Origin: Bacillota bacterium
GTDB lineage: Bacteria > Bacillota_A > Clostridia > Lachnospirales > Lachnospiraceae
Assembly: GCA_023443925.1 (NCBI GenBank)
Contig: JAEZSL010000281.1
Location: 1-9,736 of the forward strand
Length of the DNA stretch: 9,736 bases
Reading direction: 5' to 3'
Shown: positions 1 to 6,302 of the stretch, piece after piece
How positions within the stretch are numbered: position 1 is the first letter of the stretch
Layout of the letters: each line of letters opens with the position of its first letter
Notes under the pieces: model-generated
Databases searched by the model: none
The model's input: the letters and a program-made list of their open reading frames with translations, nothing else
Told to the model about the DNA's origin: nothing
Translations under genes and position numbers: made by a program

Positions 1-1464
1 GCAGTACCCAAAATTAATGCTGCAGGAGAAAGGCAGAAAACCGCAGCCGCAACTTTATCTGTTCATGCCTTCCTGTGTAAAACAGTAAATGTACAAAATG
101 ATTTGTTCTGCTCATATAAACTTTATAAAGGCTGGGACCAATCTAAGGAACTAATCTATTCCTCCGATACTTATCCGATCTCCGGAGGCACAGATTTTGA
201 AACAAATGCAATCTCAATTGATAAGGTCACTTTATGGCATTTTGATAATCCGCAGTTGTATACAGTGATCCTTCAATTGTATTCCAAGGATAAGCTATCC
301 GATCAGCTGTCAATTTCTTTTGGTTTTCGGGAATTAAAGAATCAGAATTCCCAGTTCATACTAAACGGGGAAATCGTAAGATTGGTCGGAACAGAATGGA
401 TGCCCGGCTCCAACCCCGCCTATGGAAATGCGGAGCCCAAAGAATATATAGATAAGATACTCACACAATTAAAGGAAGCAAATTGTATTTTCACCAGGTT
501 TCATTGGCAGCAGGATGAAGCCGTCTATGAATGGTGCGACCGAAACGGTATGCTGGTCCAGGAGGAAATACCTAGTTGGGGCTTGTTGGAGCCACCCGGT
601 GAAGTTCAGATGGAGGTTTCAAAGTGCCAGGCAGACGAGATGATAAAGTCCCATGGCAAACACCCCTCAATTATATCCTGGGGAATGGCTAATGAGTTAC
701 TGGGCCAGGCGCCAAAAACAGCTGCATTTATGAATGAACTGCGAAAATATATTAAAAGCATAGATCCTAACCGGCTGGTTACTTATATTACAAATACTAT
801 GTGGGAGGGAGCCACAACCGATGCAACCCTGGAAGGTGATATCTTAATGATTAATGAATATATCGGTACCTGGCATGGCAGCTTAGATCCGGAAGCAGAA
901 CTTCGTAAGGTCATCACAGCAAATCCCAACCGGGTACTAATTATAGCTGAATTCGGTATATGCGAACCGAAATTCTCCGGCGGGGACAAGAGAAGAAGTC
1001 TCTTATTTAAAGATAAAATGGATCTTTATCGTAAATTTCCTGAAATCGGCGGTATCATTAACTTCTGCCTGAATGATTACAGAACCCAAATGGGTGAAGA
1101 AGGAGATGGAATGTTAAAAAGAAGAATTCATGGCTCGACCGATATCTTTGGTGAACCAAAACCTTCTTATTACATTGTCCGCGAAGATTGTTCCCCGCTT
1201 AAGATCGTGCAGATAGATTTCTCTGCGGATATCTGTACCTTGACTTTGCAGGCTGCCGATAAATTACCGAGCTATCTGGTTGAGCACTATTATATTCGAG
1301 TTCTTGATCAGAATGGGGCGGAATGCAGCAAGGTACAAATCCCGGCATTAAATCCGGCTGATACCTGTAAACTCTCCTTTGCTTTTCATAGGAGACACAG
1401 CTTTCAAATCTGCCGTCCAAATGGGTTTACGGTTCTGACCTATCAGTTATCTACAGACTGCTGA
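1..1464 (+). CDS. Glycoside hydrolase family 2 enzyme (beta-galactosidase/beta-glucuronidase type), 5' partial
   Basis: The frame is open from base 1, so the start codon lies upstream; the TTG at 103 is internal. The visible 487 codons begin in an N-terminal beta-sandwich region (LWHFDNPQLYTV, then FGFREL), as in GH2 enzymes. The TIM-barrel domain follows, with an R-x2-H type segment (TRFHWQQDEA) and DRNGMLVQEEIP. The predicted acid/base is the Glu of WGMANEL (codon 694-696) and the predicted nucleophile is the Glu of IIAEFG (949-951); both are intact. About 90 C-terminal residues look like a further beta domain. Family members are retaining exo-glycosidases acting on beta-galactosides, glucuronides, mannosides and similar substrates. 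Specificity cannot be read here, and no signal peptide can be judged because the N-terminus is missing. Transcription probably ends at the hairpin 84 bases downstream. The family call is firm; the substrate is unknown. Confidence 0.92.
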   Translation, partial: AVPKINAAGERQKTAAATLSVHAFLCKTVNVQNDLFCSYKLYKGWDQSKELIYSSDTYPISGGTDFETNAISIDKVTLWHFDNPQLYTVILQLYSKDKLSDQLSISFGFRELKNQNSQFILNGEIVRLVGTEWMPGSNPAYGNAEPKEYIDKILTQLKEANCIFTRFHWQQDEAVYEWCDRNGMLVQEEIPSWGLLEPPGEVQMEVSKCQADEMIKSHGKHPSIISWGMANELLGQAPKTAAFMNELRKYIKSIDPNRLVTYITNTMWEGATTDATLEGDILMINEYIGTWHGSLDPEAELRKVITANPNRVLIIAEFGICEPKFSGGDKRRSLLFKDKMDLYRKFPEIGGIINFCLNDYRTQMGEEGDGMLKRRIHGSTDIFGEPKPSYYIVREDCSPLKIVQIDFSADICTLTLQAADKLPSYLVEHYYIRVLDQNGAECSKVQIPALNPADTCKLSFAFHRRHSFQICRPNGFTVLTYQLSTDC

Positions 1465-1482
1465 TGTATCATTTTGGCTTAC

Positions 1483-1634
1483 AAGGGGCTGTCGCAAAAT
1501 GAATTAGCGGTTTATACCAAAAATCATGTTAAGAAATAAGAAAAAATGCCTTGATATGGTCTTAATAACCTAAATCAAGGCGCTTTTTTTGTACATTGTT
1601 TTATATTATTTTGCGACATTTTGCGTCACCCCTT
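1483..1634. mobile_element. MITE-like element or IS remnant with imperfect inverted ends
   Basis: The left end AAGGGGCTGTCGCAAAATG (1483-1501) and the reverse complement of the right end, AAGGGGTGACGCAAAATG (1617-1634), match imperfectly. An exact 11-bp inverted pair also exists between 1490-1500 (TGTCGCAAAAT) and 1608-1618. The element is about 152 bp with no transposase inside, and its core is a hairpin. Ends beginning GGGGCTGTCGCAAAA resemble those of IS1182-like elements; that assignment is from memory and uncertain. No convincing target-site duplication is visible. It could be a non-autonomous element or the decayed end of an insertion sequence. It lies 18 bases after the GH2 stop codon. 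Confidence 0.5.
1541..1590. terminator. Rho-independent terminator, likely bidirectional, downstream of the GH2 gene
   Basis: GCCTTGAT (1548-1555) pairs perfectly with ATCAAGGC (1574-1581), and GGT/ACC (1558-1560/1568-1570) can extend the stem inside the loop. Seven T follow at 1584-1590. Six A at 1541-1546 give the minus strand its own T tract, so the hairpin could stop transcription from both sides. It is the first terminator after the glycosidase gene and lies wholly inside the inverted-end element. Confidence 0.75.
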
Positions 1635-1782
1635 CATATTTATTGTTAGGCTGCTGCACCATATGTTCCATAAAATTAAAATCAATTTGTTCTTTTCCAT
1701 CCCGCATATAATGTAAATCCAAATAATTCTCATGCCAGTTTTTCAAAGGCTTTCTTAATGATTGACTTTTCATTATTTTCAT
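1606..1782 (-). pseudogene. Short unidentified reading frame or gene fragment running into the repeat element
   Basis: A minus-strand frame of 58 codons starts at ATG 1782 (a second in-frame ATG is at 1773) and stops with TAA at 1606-1608. It includes a protein-like stretch, LKNWHENYLDLHYMRDG, followed by IDFNFMEHMVQQPNNKY. The last codons (GVTQNVAK) are made of the inverted-end sequence of the adjacent element, so the natural C-terminus, if any, has probably been replaced. No good ribosome site precedes either ATG. I do not recognise the family. It may be a decayed gene cut by the element, part of a transposase remnant, or chance coding. Confidence 0.25.
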
Positions 1783-1927
1783 GTTACCATTTCAACATCA
1801 CAAAATATGGTTTTAAATATAAACTATACCTGTAACAGAAAGGAGTTTAACTACATATATTAATTTTGTGATACCATTGCAGCCCATACACAGGATCAAC
1901 CCAGGATCAGTCTAACAGAAATGTTAA
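1783..1927 (+). other. AT-rich stretch upstream of the glmS ribozyme; presumed promoter region
   Basis: The glmS transcript should begin here, upstream of the ribozyme. The best -10-like match I see is an extended form TG-A-TACCAT at 1869-1877, but no good -35 lies at the right distance, so no promoter is called. An AAAGGAG at 1839-1844 is not followed by a usable start codon. No gene is seen. Confidence 0.3.
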
Positions 1928-2104
1928 AATTAGCGCCATGCACCTCTTTGGGTAAAGGAGTGGAAAACACTCCGGGTTTTTAAGAGGTTAACGAGGTAGA
2001 GAGTTATCGAAATATTCGGCGGATGCTCTCTCACAGGTCTGGATGTGTGATATGTCGAAAAAACTTCGGGTAATCGGAGTACAACAGCGGCATAACCAGA
2101 ACAG
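1928..2104 (+). ncRNA. glmS ribozyme: glmS ribozyme-riboswitch (glucosamine-6-phosphate-activated self-cleaving RNA)
   Basis: The conserved cleavage-site segment TAGCGCC is at 1931-1937, with scission expected between A1932 and G1933. The conserved core follows: ACGAGG (1991-1996), TTATCGAA (2004-2011) and TTCGGCGGATG (2015-2025). Visible helices are P1 ACCTCTT (1942-1948) with AAGAGGT (1982-1988), GGAGTG/CACTCC (1957-1962/1968-1973), GAGAG/CTCTC (1999-2003/2026-2030), TCACA/TGTGA (2031-2035/2046-2050), and P4 TATGTCG/CGGCATA (2051-2057/2088-2094, one G-U pair). In this known class, GlcN6P binds as a coenzyme and triggers cleavage of the leader, lowering expression of the enzyme that makes it. 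The gene downstream is glmS, which confirms the assignment. The 3' boundary is approximate. Confidence 0.97.
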
Positions 2105-2376
2105 GGAAATTAGGCACTGCTCTGACTTCAACTAAGGATTGAAGCTTAGTATTGCTGTGAATTTCTTTCAAAACTTATCTAAGATTTGTAACTTAATATT
2201 ATGAACATTGAAAAATGAATCAATGAATCGCAAATCGATAACTGAACCGATTACCGGTTCCGAGTGATTTTACCTAATTTAAAACTCCCGCAGAATATAC
2301 AGGGGTTTATTTGTTGTGTAAAAATAAAAAATCACTTGGCTTATTGTTATGCGAAAATAAGGAAGGAGATTATTTT
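2105..2376 (+). other. Leader between the ribozyme and glmS, with potential hairpins
   Basis: About 270 bases separate the ribozyme core from the glmS start, with no credible gene. Foldable pairs are GAACCG/CGGTTC (2244-2249/2255-2260), AGTGATTTT/AAAATCACT (2263-2271/2328-2336) and, nested inside the latter, AAACTCC/GGGGTTT (2282-2288/2302-2308, one G-U pair). The last two could form one long stem that ends about 26 bases before the ribosome site AAGGAG (2363-2368). Any regulatory role is inference. Confidence 0.35.
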
Positions 2377-4200
2377 ATGTGTGGAATTATAGGTTTTACA
2401 GGCTATTCTGAAGCGAAAAATGTATTACTGGAGGGACTTGCGGCATTGGAATACCGCGGTTATGATAGTGCCGGTATTGCATTCTTTCACAATGAAAGTA
2501 TCAAAACCATAAAAACGACCGGAAAGGTTTCCTCACTTTCGGATAAGGTCACCGTGACCTTAGAAGCAGACAGCACCTGTGGAATCGGTCATACCCGCTG
2601 GGCTACCCACGGCGGTGTTTCGGATACCAACTCTCACCCTCATACTTTTGGTAAAGTGACTCTAATTCATAATGGTATTATTGAAAATTATCATGAACTG
2701 GAGCTGGAACTGGCTGGACAGGGAAAGTACCCGGTATCACAGACCGATACGGAAATCGCAGCCATGTTAATTGACAGCTTATACGAAGGCGATGCTGTAG
2801 CAGCCATCAAGAAAGCCATCACACGATTAGAAGGTGCATATGCTTTTTGTATTTTATTTGAAGATGAACCGGAAGTTATTTACTGCCTGCGAAACGGCAG
2901 TCCCTTAGTTGCCTGCCATTCCAGGGAAGGTTCTGTAATTGCATCCGATATGGTAGCTTTAATCAAATACTCCAGAGAGTATTTTGTATTGCCGGAGATG
3001 CATATAGCCAGATTAACCAAGGAAAATATAACGGTAACGGATTTAAATGATGAGGTCATTACCCCTAAGATGCTTTATGTGAATTGGGATATGACAGCAG
3101 CTCAAAAAGGCGGCTATCCCCATTTTATGCTAAAGGAAATCCATGAGCAGCCGGAATCCCTCCGCTCCACCATCATGCCTCGTATTAAAAACAAACAGCT
3201 TCCTGACTTCAGTGGGGATGGCATACCAGATGAAATATTCGATGGCATAAACCGAATCCTGATAACCGCCTGCGGTACGGCAATGCATGCCGGTCTGGTA
3301 GGTAAAGTAATGATGGAAAAACTCCTGCGTATTCCTGTTACCGTAGAAATAGCCTCGGAATTCCGTTATCAGGATCCCATTATAGACAAAAACACCCTGG
3401 TAATTACAATTTCCCAGTCCGGTGAAACTGCAGATACCCTGGCTGCCTTAAGGCTTGCCAATGAACATCAGGCAACAACCCTGTCCGTAGTCAACGTGAA
3501 AGGCTCTTCCATTGCCAGAGAAAGCGACTATGTATTATATACCCACGCCGGCCCTGAAATAGCCGTAGCCAGTACAAAGGCCTATACCGCCCAATTGTCC
3601 TGTCTGTATCTCATTGCATACCATTTTGCATTCATCCGCGGAACCATAACGGAAGCTGAATGCATTATAAATATAGAAGATTTGCAGGCCGTTATTCCCG
3701 CTGTAGAAGAAGCCTTAAATCTGGCTGAAGACATTAACAAAATATGTGAGAATCTTACAGAGAAAGAAGATCTGTTTTTTATCGGCCGCGGTCTGGATTA
3801 TGCTCTATCCTGCGAAGGCTCCATTAAACTAAAGGAAATCAGTTATATCCATTCGGAAGCCTATGCTGCAGGTGAATTAAAACACGGCACTCTGTCTCTT
3901 GTAACAGAAGGTGTTCCTGTCATCGCACTGGCAACTCAGTCCAAGGTCTATAATAAGATGATTTCTAACATTAAAGAGGTCCGTGCCCGGGAAGCCTTTG
4001 TAATTTTAATCACCAACGGAAACACTGCCGCAGACACTTCCATTTATGATTATCATATTGCCCTGCCGGAACTTGCAGATAATATGGCACCGTTCACTAC
4101 AGCAGTTGTATTGCAGCTCCTGGCGTATTATACTTCCGTTCACCGTGGCTTAAATGTAGATCAGCCTCGAAACCTGGCTAAATCCGTAACCGTCGAATAA
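2377..4200 (+). CDS. glmS: Glutamine-fructose-6-phosphate aminotransferase (isomerizing), GlmS
   Basis: This cytosolic enzyme converts fructose-6-phosphate and glutamine to glucosamine-6-phosphate and glutamate, the first committed step to UDP-GlcNAc for peptidoglycan. The start is ATG 2377: AAGGAG lies 8 bases upstream and the protein then begins MCGIIGF, giving the mature N-terminal Cys nucleophile. At 607 residues it has normal family length. The class II glutaminase domain covers about residues 2-230, with RGYDSAG (27-33) and GHTRWATHGG (71-80). Two SIS isomerase domains follow, with TACGTAMHA (297-305), ISQSGETADT (345-354), STKAYTAQ (399-406) and GRGLDYALSCEGSIKLKE (470-487). The C-terminus DQPRNLAKSVTVE is canonical. 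No key residue is missing. It is transcribed as a single gene behind the ribozyme and closed by a strong terminator. Confidence 0.98.
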   Translation: MCGIIGFTGYSEAKNVLLEGLAALEYRGYDSAGIAFFHNESIKTIKTTGKVSSLSDKVTVTLEADSTCGIGHTRWATHGGVSDTNSHPHTFGKVTLIHNGIIENYHELELELAGQGKYPVSQTDTEIAAMLIDSLYEGDAVAAIKKAITRLEGAYAFCILFEDEPEVIYCLRNGSPLVACHSREGSVIASDMVALIKYSREYFVLPEMHIARLTKENITVTDLNDEVITPKMLYVNWDMTAAQKGGYPHFMLKEIHEQPESLRSTIMPRIKNKQLPDFSGDGIPDEIFDGINRILITACGTAMHAGLVGKVMMEKLLRIPVTVEIASEFRYQDPIIDKNTLVITISQSGETADTLAALRLANEHQATTLSVVNVKGSSIARESDYVLYTHAGPEIAVASTKAYTAQLSCLYLIAYHFAFIRGTITEAECIINIEDLQAVIPAVEEALNLAEDINKICENLTEKEDLFFIGRGLDYALSCEGSIKLKEISYIHSEAYAAGELKHGTLSLVTEGVPVIALATQSKVYNKMISNIKEVRAREAFVILITNGNTAADTSIYDYHIALPELADNMAPFTTAVVLQLLAYYTSVHRGLNVDQPRNLAKSVTVE

Positions 4201-4332
4201 ATGAATACGGAATAAATCCTTACAGATTATAATGAATTTTTGCAGCTGCAATCGCAGAGAGGCAGCTATAAAACAATAAATTTACCGTAGACAGGAATAT
4301 GGCTTATATTTCTTGAATTTTGTTCCAAGTCG

Positions 4333-4380
4333 CGCCAATGGCTGCATTCTCTTATCAGCAGCCATTGGCGTTTACTTTTT
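4333..4380 (+). terminator. Strong rho-independent terminator of glmS
   Basis: A perfect 13-bp stem, CGCCAATGGCTGC (4333-4345) with GCAGCCATTGGCG (4358-4370), encloses a 12-base loop and is followed by TTTACTTTTT. It lies 132 bases after the glmS stop. The stretch 4201-4332 between them holds no gene and only a weak 6-bp hairpin (4244-4267) without a T tract. Confidence 0.9.
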
Positions 4381-4447
4381 CACAAAATGTCTGCGATATA
4401 TAAACCATATTTTTTCCAGGGCCGGATAGTATTTTTACACAAACTTC

Positions 4448-4478
4448 TTGATTGTCGTGCAAGCTTTGTATTATACTT
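4448..4478 (+). promoter_or_regulatory. Candidate sigma-A promoter for the flavin-reductase-like gene
   Basis: TTGATT (4448-4453) is followed after 17 bases by TTATAC (4471-4476), or after 19 bases by TATACT (4473-4478), in AT-rich DNA about 85 bases before the gene start. The gene follows the glmS terminator and therefore needs a promoter of its own. The exact -10 box is uncertain. Confidence 0.4.
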
Positions 4479-4508
4479 ATATAAATCCAAAAATCAGTAA
4501 ATAAACAT

Positions 4509-4540
4509 TATCAAGGAAACGAAATACTTTTATCTTGATA
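4509..4540 (+). repeat. Inverted repeat in the 5' leader of the flavin-reductase-like gene
   Basis: TATCAAG (4509-4515) and CTTGATA (4534-4540) are exact 7-bp inverted copies 18 bases apart, between the candidate promoter and the ribosome site AGGAG (4550-4554). It could be an operator or a leader hairpin. Short repeats of this kind also arise by chance in AT-rich DNA. Confidence 0.25.
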
Positions 4541-4561
4541 CATGGGAATAGGAGTCTGACT

Positions 4562-5071
4562 ATGAATCAATTCAAGGAAATACCTGCAGACCAGCTGGAG
4601 GGTAATCCCTTCCATATGATCGGCGAAGATTGGATGTTAATTACCGCAGAAAAAGAAGGAAAGGTTAACACCATGACCGCATCCTGGGGCGGCTTAGGGA
4701 TTATGTGGGGCAAAAAAGTTGCGTATATGGTAATACGCCCCCAGCGTTATACTAAAGAGTTCGTAGATTTTGCCGATACATTTTCTTTAAGTTTTTACGA
4801 TAACAGCTATCGTAAAACATTGGGTTATCTTGGAACTGCCTCCGGCAGAGATGAGGATAAGATACTTAAGTCCGGCTTAACCGTAGTTCATGAGAATGAT
4901 ATTCCTTATTTTGCGGAAGCGAAAACCGTACTTTTATGCAAAAAGCTTTTTGCACAGCCTTATGTACCGGAAAGTTTCATTGACAGTAAAATACCGGGCG
5001 ACTGTTATCCGGCTAATGATTACCACACCTTGTATATTTCAGAAATCACAAAAGTTCTAATCGAAGAATAA
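4562..5071 (+). CDS. Flavin reductase-like, FMN-binding domain protein
   Basis: The start is ATG 4562, 7 bases after AGGAG, giving 169 residues; an upstream in-frame TTG at 4535 lacks a ribosome site. The protein is a single flavin-reductase-like split-barrel domain without signal peptide or membrane segment, so it should be cytosolic. Motifs fitting the family are NTMTASWGGLG with W49 (36-49), VIRPQRYTKEF (57-67), FSLSFYD (74-80), GTASGRDEDKI (91-101) and the C-terminal strand NDYHTLYISEI (152-162). Related proteins bind FMN and may reduce flavin with NAD(P)H or act as small flavoproteins. The electron partner and substrate cannot be inferred here, and no partner oxygenase is adjacent. It appears to be a single-gene unit, ending at a shared hairpin with the convergent lacI-family gene. 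Confidence 0.85.
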   Translation: MNQFKEIPADQLEGNPFHMIGEDWMLITAEKEGKVNTMTASWGGLGIMWGKKVAYMVIRPQRYTKEFVDFADTFSLSFYDNSYRKTLGYLGTASGRDEDKILKSGLTVVHENDIPYFAEAKTVLLCKKLFAQPYVPESFIDSKIPGDCYPANDYHTLYISEITKVLIEE

Positions 5072-5084
5072 CGTTTCCTATACA

Positions 5085-5145
5085 ATAAAAAGCCTATACC
5101 GAAGTTCCAGCATAAAATACGCTGAGACTGGTATAGGCTGTTATT
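5085..5145. terminator. Shared terminator between convergent flavin reductase and LacI-family genes
   Basis: AGCCTATACC (5091-5100) pairs perfectly with GGTATAGGCT (5130-5139), and the interior can pair further through AGC/GCT (5109-5111/5121-5123). The minus strand has the better T tract (from AAAAA at 5087-5091), while the plus strand has only GTTATTATTA. It therefore fits best as the terminator of the minus-strand regulator, with weaker use for the plus-strand gene. Confidence 0.75.
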
Positions 5146-5157
5146 ATTAGCAATGCT

Positions 5158-6171
5158 TTATTTCTGACCAGCAGTGGTGACAGAATCCCTTATTATTAAT
5201 TTCCCGCTGATTACTTTTCTTCCTATAGCATGTTTATCCCCGCTGATTTTGCGTATCATGGCATCCACTGCAGTTTCAGACATAGAAATGATATCAACTT
5301 CCACAGTAGTTAGTTTTGGAACGGATATGTTAGCAAAGATATCATTATCAAAACCAACAACCGAAATTTCTTTCGGAACCTTATACCCTAGTTTTTTGAG
5401 TTTATTAATAAACAGGTAAGCTACCCCGTCATTGTTGCAGACAAAAGCCGTCGGCAGCTGCTTAGGTAGTTTAAAGTCAATATACTCTCCGTCCTCACCC
5501 CTGTCTTCAATAATCCACTCCTCTTTTACTTCCAGTCCATTGGAAATCAAAGCTTTATAATAACCTAGATAACGGTCCAATATACTGCTGGTAGAGAAAA
5601 TTTTCCCTACAAACCCGATATTTTTATGTCCCTGGGACAGTAAATAGTTGGTTACTTTATACGAGCCGTAAAAACTGTCGCTGATTATGGAATCAACATC
5701 CAGAAGTTCGTCGTAGAAATCCAGAAGAATCAAAGGCATATTCGTACCTTTAATTAAATTGACATACTCAATACTCATCTGTCCGAGAATTATTATTCCA
5801 TCCACTTTATTATCCGACACTATGTTAGGAGTTACCAGTTTTCTTTCTGAGTCAGAGCATACAATCTCCAGAATACCATAATAATTTACACGTGATAATG
5901 CTTTTACCACACTTTGATACATCTTCAGATAGAAGGCATCTCCGTCGTCCCGGATAAACCGGTCTGCAATCAGTACACCTATGTTGTAACTTCTGCCCTC
6001 TTTCATACCTTTGGCCAGAGTATTATACCGGTATCCCATTTCTTCTGCAACATTTTTAATCCTGTCCCTTAATTCGCTGCTTACACCATCCTTATCAGAA
6101 AGTGCCTTCGAGACAGTGACCGTGCTGATATTGAGTCTGTCCGCGATGTCCTTCATCGTTACATTCTTCAT
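5158..6171 (-). CDS. LacI/GalR-family transcriptional regulator
   Basis: A start at ATG 6171 gives 337 residues and is preceded by GGAGGG (6180-6185) at 8 bases. An in-frame start at 6234 is excluded because it lies at the -35 box of the predicted promoter. The N-terminal helix-turn-helix is typical: VTMKDIADRLNIS and TVTVSKALS (4-25), with the hinge region at about 46-60. A periplasmic-binding-protein-like effector domain runs from about 63 to 330, with IGVLIAD, KVDGIIILGQ, GHKNIGFVG, PTAFVCNNDG and SVVGFDND. Family members bind paired half-sites and respond to a sugar or related ligand. No transporter or sugar enzyme lies next to it, so the effector and targets are unknown; the GH2 gene is about 4 kb away across unrelated units. 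A palindrome at its own transcription start suggests autoregulation. Confidence 0.93.
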   Translation of the reverse strand: MKNVTMKDIADRLNISTVTVSKALSDKDGVSSELRDRIKNVAEEMGYRYNTLAKGMKEGRSYNIGVLIADRFIRDDGDAFYLKMYQSVVKALSRVNYYGILEIVCSDSERKLVTPNIVSDNKVDGIIILGQMSIEYVNLIKGTNMPLILLDFYDELLDVDSIISDSFYGSYKVTNYLLSQGHKNIGFVGKIFSTSSILDRYLGYYKALISNGLEVKEEWIIEDRGEDGEYIDFKLPKQLPTAFVCNNDGVAYLFINKLKKLGYKVPKEISVVGFDNDIFANISVPKLTTVEVDIISMSETAVDAMIRKISGDKHAIGRKVISGKLIIRDSVTTAGQK

Positions 6172-6188
6172 CTGATGATCCCTCCATG

Positions 6189-6198
6189 ATACATGTAT
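6189..6198. promoter_or_regulatory. Palindrome at the predicted lacI-family transcription start; candidate operator
   Basis: ATACATGTAT is a perfect 10-bp palindrome at about +1 to +10 of the predicted transcript, just before the ribosome site. That position suits an autorepression operator. It lacks the central CG common in LacI-family operators, so assignment to this regulator is tentative. Confidence 0.3.
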
Positions 6199-6205
6199 AT
6201 GGAAG

Positions 6206-6234
6206 ATTATAAACCTTTTATTAAGGGAAATCAA
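6206..6234 (-). promoter_or_regulatory. Sigma-A promoter of the LacI-family gene
   Basis: On the minus strand, -35 TTGATT (6229-6234) and -10 TATAAT (6206-6211) are separated by exactly 17 bases. The predicted start near 6199 gives a leader of about 28 bases that contains the GGAGGG ribosome site. Confidence 0.75.
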
Positions 6235-6241
6235 CTAAATA

Positions 6242-6262
6242 ATAACCTAAATAGCAGGTTAT
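6242..6262 (-). repeat. Inverted repeat between truA-like and lacI-family genes
   Basis: ATAACCT (6242-6248) and AGGTTAT (6256-6262) are exact inverted copies with a 7-base loop, 41 bases after the truA-like stop. It may be a weak terminator for that gene, since the following minus-strand sequence is AT-rich but has no clean T run. It may also be a binding site just upstream of the lacI-family promoter. Confidence 0.3.
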
Positions 6263-6302
6263 AAATTATTAGTTTTTAATATAAATTACTTAAACATATA
6301 AA

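Noticed and set aside
783..989. Antisense reading frame inside the GH2 gene, and a similar one at 1199-1420
   Set aside because: Both are shadows of a well-supported coding frame, with no ribosome site or recognisable domain.
1891..1909. Direct repeat CAGGATCA just upstream of the ribozyme
   Set aside because: Only two 8-bp copies, with no further copies or symmetry; likely chance.
2311..2376. TTG start extending GlmS by 22 residues
   Set aside because: AAGGAG at 2363-2368 and the required N-terminal Cys after ATG 2377 fix the start; the upstream codons have no ribosome site and would block glutaminase maturation.
4244..4267. AGCTGC/GCAGCT hairpin after glmS as a terminator
   Set aside because: The stem is only 6 bp and no T tract follows; the 13-bp hairpin at 4333-4370 is the convincing terminator.
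5174..5419. Plus-strand reading frame opposite the LacI-family gene
   Set aside because: It lies wholly within the coding sequence of a clear regulator and its composition is that of a complement shadow.
6172..6234. Upstream start for the LacI-family protein at 6234
   Set aside because: It coincides with the -35 box of a strong promoter and lies upstream of the predicted transcript; ATG 6171 has GGAGGG at good distance.
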